A DNA stretch of 10,135 nt. It comes from Acidobacteriota bacterium. Lineage in GTDB: Bacteria > Acidobacteriota > Terriglobia > Terriglobales > Acidobacteriaceae. The notes under the pieces were generated by a model. It saw nothing but the letters and a program-made list of their open reading frames with translations, was not told where the DNA came from and searched no databases. The stretch is taken from the NCBI GenBank assembly GCA_021802085.1, contig JAKAAZ010000128.1, positions 1-10,135 on the forward strand. Direction: 5' to 3'. Position 1 is the first letter of the stretch. Each line of letters starts with the position of its first letter. Below are positions 8,225 through 10,135 of the stretch, piece after piece. The position numbers and the translations under genes were made by a program.

Positions 8225-8257
8225 ATTATGCGGAAAAAACCTGAAATTTATCTGAAG
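8225..8257 (-). promoter_or_regulatory. Candidate activator-dependent promoter of the efflux operon
   Basis: Read on the minus strand, TTCAG occurs twice with starts 11 bases apart (8252-8256 and 8241-8245), within TTCAGATAAATTTCAGG. Tandem sites one helical turn apart are the usual architecture for OmpR/PhoB-family response regulators. The candidate -10 box CATAAT lies downstream at 8225-8230. At 17-base spacing the -35 position is the poor match GATAAA, which would fit a promoter needing an activator bound over -35. The leader to the tolC ATG would be roughly 45 bases. No regulator gene is in the window, so this rests on pattern alone. Confidence 0.35.
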
Positions 8258-8279
8258 GCTTTCCGGTTCCTTATGGATG

Positions 8280-8816
8280 CTAGTGGGTCGGTTTGTTGAG
8301 CACCTCGGTAGCTTCTATGGGGAGAGGCTTGTTCGCCAGCGAAAGAAGCATGCTCACCTGCCACATCTGGGTTTCAGTGAGTAGCGATTGAAAGGCAGGC
8401 ATACCGGTAAGCCGTATTCCATTCTTCACCTTCCAGTAGGTTTCTTCGACTGGATCATCGCTGACCCCAACCACACCGTTTTTATGTTTCTCCCAAAGGT
8501 CCGGGGCGCGTGGGTACATCGTCTTCCCAAATGGCGATGCTTGATCTTGCAACCCGTGGCAAGCTGCGCAGTCTTGATTGTATATACGTGCACCAGCAAC
8601 TAGGTTCGCATCGTTTTGGTCGAGGGGACTGCTCTTCGGCATTTCCCGGTGAATACGCGCGTGACGCGGAATCCGGACAATTTGAGCTTCAAATGGAAAA
8701 GGTTTGTCCGCAACCGCAACAGGAGGATTGCCAAATGCTAAAAAGAGATAGCCAAACGTCGGTATCAACAGCAGCGCAGCGACAAATCCGATAAAACCAG
8801 CTGTTAAACGATTCAT
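8280..8816 (-). CDS. Membrane-anchored monoheme cytochrome c
   Basis: This 178-residue protein has one N-terminal hydrophobic segment (about residues 6-29) that is either an uncleaved anchor or a signal peptide, followed by a periplasmic class I cytochrome c domain. The covalent heme motif CAACH is at 83-87 (Cys83, Cys86, axial His87). The likely sixth ligand is Met139 in RLTGMPAF, and the C-terminal helix around TQMWQVSMLLSL is typical of the fold. It should carry electrons in the periplasm, but its redox partners cannot be read from the window. It resembles small cytochromes that I associate with Acidobacteriota genomes and, more distantly, the monoheme subunit of alternative complex III. 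A GGAGG at 8829-8833 lies 12 bases before the ATG, slightly far. tolC follows 105 bases downstream with its own candidate promoter, so operon membership is unclear. Confidence 0.88.
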   Translation of the reverse strand: MNRLTAGFIGFVAALLLIPTFGYLFLAFGNPPVAVADKPFPFEAQIVRIPRHARIHREMPKSSPLDQNDANLVAGARIYNQDCAACHGLQDQASPFGKTMYPRAPDLWEKHKNGVVGVSDDPVEETYWKVKNGIRLTGMPAFQSLLTETQMWQVSMLLSLANKPLPIEATEVLNKPTH

Positions 8817-9114
8817 ATGTACTTTAATCCTCCAGGAATTGCTCTTTGAGATTTCGATCCTCCCTGTTCTACACGGCTTCTACCTTTCAGGAGAAGATCG
8901 CGCGTACCAAACTGTTCTGCCGGAAAATCTGTTTATTTTTTAGAATTCATGCACGTGCCAAATTTGGCGTGGCTAGCACACGCGACTCGGTTTAATATGC
9001 GGACTATGAAGAGGTAATGAAGCGAAGATTTATTTTTTCAATTAACGAAGATACCATGTGTGCGCCGAAAGAATCTAGTGTTCAGGGTTTTCAGCAGGAA
9101 GGTATAAAAGCATC
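8817..9114. other. Intergenic region between the cytochrome gene and the IS66 left end
   Basis: About 300 bases hold no gene I can defend. Near the cytochrome start are two GGAGGAT copies on the minus strand, the nearer one serving as its Shine-Dalgarno sequence. A perfect 12-base palindrome, GCCAAATTTGGC, lies at 8957-8968. On the minus strand it overlaps TTGGCA, a possible -35 box, with AT-rich sequence downstream, so the cytochrome promoter may be here. A 33-codon plus-strand reading frame at 9017-9118 ends inside the first bases of the IS66 end and could be a cut-off gene start. The section is more AT-rich than the genes around it. Confidence 0.5.
8957..8968. promoter_or_regulatory. Perfect palindrome GCCAAATTTGGC, candidate operator
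   Basis: The 12 bases are a perfect dyad, and outer bases add partial symmetry (CACGT on the left, CGTG on the right, offset by a base). It sits about 140 bases upstream of the cytochrome c ATG and overlaps a TTGGCA that could act as a -35 box on that strand. A dimeric repressor or activator could bind here. A single 12-base palindrome can occur by chance, and no second copy was noticed in the window. Confidence 0.25.
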
Positions 9115-9172
9115 GTAAGCGCTATGCGAAGCGCGTCTTGTGCGGCGCAGCCGGTGGTAGCACTTTTATGCA

Positions 9173-9496
9173 ATGAGCCGGCGTCGAGCGGAAGAGTGGG
9201 CAAAGTGGCGTGGTTTGGTTGCAGAGCGGAATCGGAGTGGTCGGAGCGTGGCGGCGTTTTGTCGTGAGCGGGGGCTGCGGGACTTACAGTTTTTCGCGTG
9301 GAAGAAGCGGCTGCGCAATGCCGAGGCGGCGCAGTTTGTGGAAGTAAGTCCGGCCGAGGAGCCGGTGCGATCGTCAGCGGCTGGCAATCATGCGATCGAG
9401 GTTCGGCTTGCGGGAGGGCAGAGCCTTGTGGTTGCTGCTGGATTCGACGCGAGCCATTTGCGCGCATTGCTTTCCGTGTTGGAGCCTGGGGCGTGA
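9173..9496 (+). CDS. tnpA: IS66-family accessory protein TnpA
   Basis: This 107-residue basic protein belongs to the TnpA group of IS66 elements, whose members are needed for transposition alongside TnpB and the TnpC transposase. Their exact role is unsettled, and DNA binding is inferred from the helix-turn-helix. The helix-turn-helix-like region SVAAFCRERGLRDLQFFAWK is at residues 25-44, with the typical AFCRE-G-L-FFAWKKRL pattern. A variable middle and a C-terminal segment ending HLRALLSVLEPGA follow, which is the usual family end. Length is within the family range and no frame damage is visible, so the protein could still be made. Its TGA overlaps the GTG of the following tnpB remnant, as in complete IS66 elements. 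The Shine-Dalgarno sequence is weak. Confidence 0.85.
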   Translation: MSRRRAEEWAKWRGLVAERNRSGRSVAAFCRERGLRDLQFFAWKKRLRNAEAAQFVEVSPAEEPVRSSAAGNHAIEVRLAGGQSLVVAAGFDASHLRALLSVLEPGA

Positions 9497-9657
9497 TTGG
9501 GCTGCCGAGTTTGCGCGCGCTGGACCAGGCACAAGCAACGCGGATCTGGCTGGCGGTGGTTCTGGATGGGATCGACGTGTCGAAGCTGAAGTGCGTGCCG
9601 CGCTACGAGCGTGGAACGGAAACCGATCGAGATACGAAGAAGAAGGTCGCGGTGTAA
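9493..9657 (+). pseudogene. tnpB: IS66 TnpB remnant with internal deletion
   Basis: This open frame of 54 codons starts with GTG overlapping the tnpA stop. Its first residues (VIGLPS) look like the normal N-terminus of TnpB. The rest, from about residue 9 (ALDQAQATRIWLAVVLDGID, then a basic VPRYERG end), resembles the normal C-terminus, where the LDGID motif occurs. The middle of the roughly 115-residue protein is missing. That middle normally includes the MRKSFDGL-type motif and the central core with its GHLFVF-type segment. The frame stays open across the junction, so the loss was in frame or the short protein was tolerated. The assignment rests on my recall of family motifs, without an alignment. 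Confidence 0.65.
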
Positions 9658-9665
9658 GTAACTTC

Positions 9666-9693
9666 CACATAGATTCTGTGCCCAATCTATGTG
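9666..9693 (+). promoter_or_regulatory. Hairpin covering the tnpC start codon
   Basis: A perfect 10-base inverted repeat, CACATAGATT at 9666-9675 and AATCTATGTG at 9684-9693, flanks an 8-base loop. The GTG proposed as the tnpC start is at 9691-9693, inside the right arm, so folding of the mRNA could hide it. It lies in the short gap between the tnpB remnant and tnpC. There is no T run after it, so it is unlikely to be a terminator. Confidence 0.45.
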
Positions 9694-10041
9694 TCACCTA
9701 TAAGTCCTGAGTCAGTCGAGTTACCCGATGACAGCGCATCGCTGAGGGCAGTTATCCGTTCGCTGCTCCTGGAGCGCAACCAGGAGCAGCGACGCGCCGA
9801 CGACTTACAAGTTGAGCTTCTCCGTCTGCAACTGGAACTGGAGCGATACAAGAAGTGGTACTACGGTCCGCGCGCGGACCGCCTGCAATCGGACAACGAT
9901 CTGACGCCGATGCTGCTGCACTTCGCCGAGGAGTTAGACCGCAAGCCGGGGGCCCGGCACGCGAACTTTGCGTGCTGGGATGGAAGCCGGTCAACGCCGA
10001 CGATCTTCCGCGCGATGCGCAGTTGTTTCTCTATGACGTGA
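9691..10041 (+). pseudogene. tnpC: Truncated IS66 transposase TnpC (N-terminal part), fused out of frame to another IS
   Basis: The frame opens with GTG at 9691. About 86 residues match the N-terminal part of IS66 TnpC: a leading ELPDDSASLRAVIRSLLLER segment, a coiled coil rich in Leu, Gln and Glu (about residues 25-52), then KKWYYGPRADRLQ and LLHFAEELDRKP. IS66 transposases are roughly 450-550 residues and use a catalytic DDE core, which is wholly absent here. After about base 9950 the frame encodes about 30 unrelated residues to a stop at 10041, because the DNA there belongs to a different transposase read in another frame. The product cannot be an active transposase. Confidence 0.8.
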
Positions 10042-10135
10042 CCGGCAGTTACTTCGAAGGGGAGCGGAACGAGTTAGGCGCGTATGGTTACAACCGTGAT
10101 GGCAAGCGGGGCAAGATGCAGATTGTCATTGGCCT
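9954..10135 (+). pseudogene. Fragment of an IS1634/IS4-type DDE transposase, continuing past the window
   Basis: In the frame containing the codon at 9975-9977, the DNA encodes LGWKPVNADDLPRDAQLFLY, then DVTGSYFEGERNEL and GYNRDGKRGKMQIVIGL, up to the window end. The LYDVT-YFEG block followed by YGYNRDGKRGK is characteristic of IS1634-family transposases of the IS4 superfamily. The Asp encoded at 10035-10037 should be the first catalytic residue of the DDE triad. The N-terminal part that normally precedes this block is missing, and no terminal repeat is seen at the junction. It is therefore a 5'-truncated piece joined to IS66 tnpC rather than a clean insertion. The left limit is uncertain by about 20 bases. 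Confidence 0.7.

Larger units (their letters stand above)
9115..9950 (+). mobile_element. IS66-family insertion sequence remnant
   Basis: The left end begins GTAAGCGC at 9115, matching the GTAAGC start characteristic of IS66-family terminal repeats. It is followed in order by tnpA, a shrunken tnpB and the start of tnpC, the standard IS66 gene order. The element is defective: tnpB has lost its middle, and tnpC is interrupted near 9945-9960 by a fragment of another transposase. No right end is present. If the end call is right, the eight bases before it (9107-9114) would be one half of the target duplication, but the other half is not in the window. Confidence 0.8.

Noticed and set aside
9107..9114. 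Eight-base target-site duplication of the IS66 element
   Set aside because: Only the left flank can be seen and the right end of the element is lost, so the duplication cannot be confirmed.
9075..9467. Minus-strand reading frame of 130 codons
   Set aside because: It is antisense to the intact IS66 tnpA, and its composition (Pro, Arg, Ala, His-rich) is that of a shadow frame.

Overview
The window looks like a chromosomal segment from a member of the Acidobacteriota, probably class Terriglobia. This is an inference from moderately high GC content, the style of the ScpB, RND-efflux and monoheme cytochrome proteins, and the IS66 and IS1634-type transposon debris. No rRNA or other decisive marker is present. 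All non-transposon genes lie on the minus strand, so in transcription order the window reads from high to low coordinates.

Right end (about 9115-10135): a transposon graveyard on the plus strand. An IS66-family left end is followed by an intact-looking tnpA, a tnpB reduced to its two ends, and a tnpC cut off after its N-terminal region. TnpC then runs into an out-of-frame piece of an IS1634/IS4-type DDE transposase that leaves the window.

Middle (2261-8816): a membrane-anchored monoheme cytochrome c, then after 105 bases a tightly coupled tripartite efflux operon. It encodes a TolC-type outer membrane factor, a periplasmic adaptor lipoprotein and an HAE-type RND permease. The last three genes overlap at their stop and start codons and should form one proton-driven efflux machine spanning both membranes. 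No regulator gene is adjacent, but a direct repeat with 11-base periodicity lies just upstream of a candidate -10 box before tolC.

Left end (1-2235): a two-gene unit, scpB-rluB (chromosome segregation factor and rRNA pseudouridine synthase), with a 4-base start/stop overlap. It is bracketed by two same-orientation copies of a 130-base palindromic repeat (94% identical over 115 shared bases) with about 20-base terminal inverted repeats. One copy ends only 16 bases upstream of the scpB start. ScpB carries a long low-complexity insertion inside its first winged-helix domain. Its usual upstream partner scpA is not adjacent; the efflux operon sits there instead.

I see no convincing new defence or biosynthetic system. 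The most interesting points are the paired palindromic repeats around scpB-rluB, the ScpB insertion, the cytochrome next to the efflux operon, and the layered transposon remnants.
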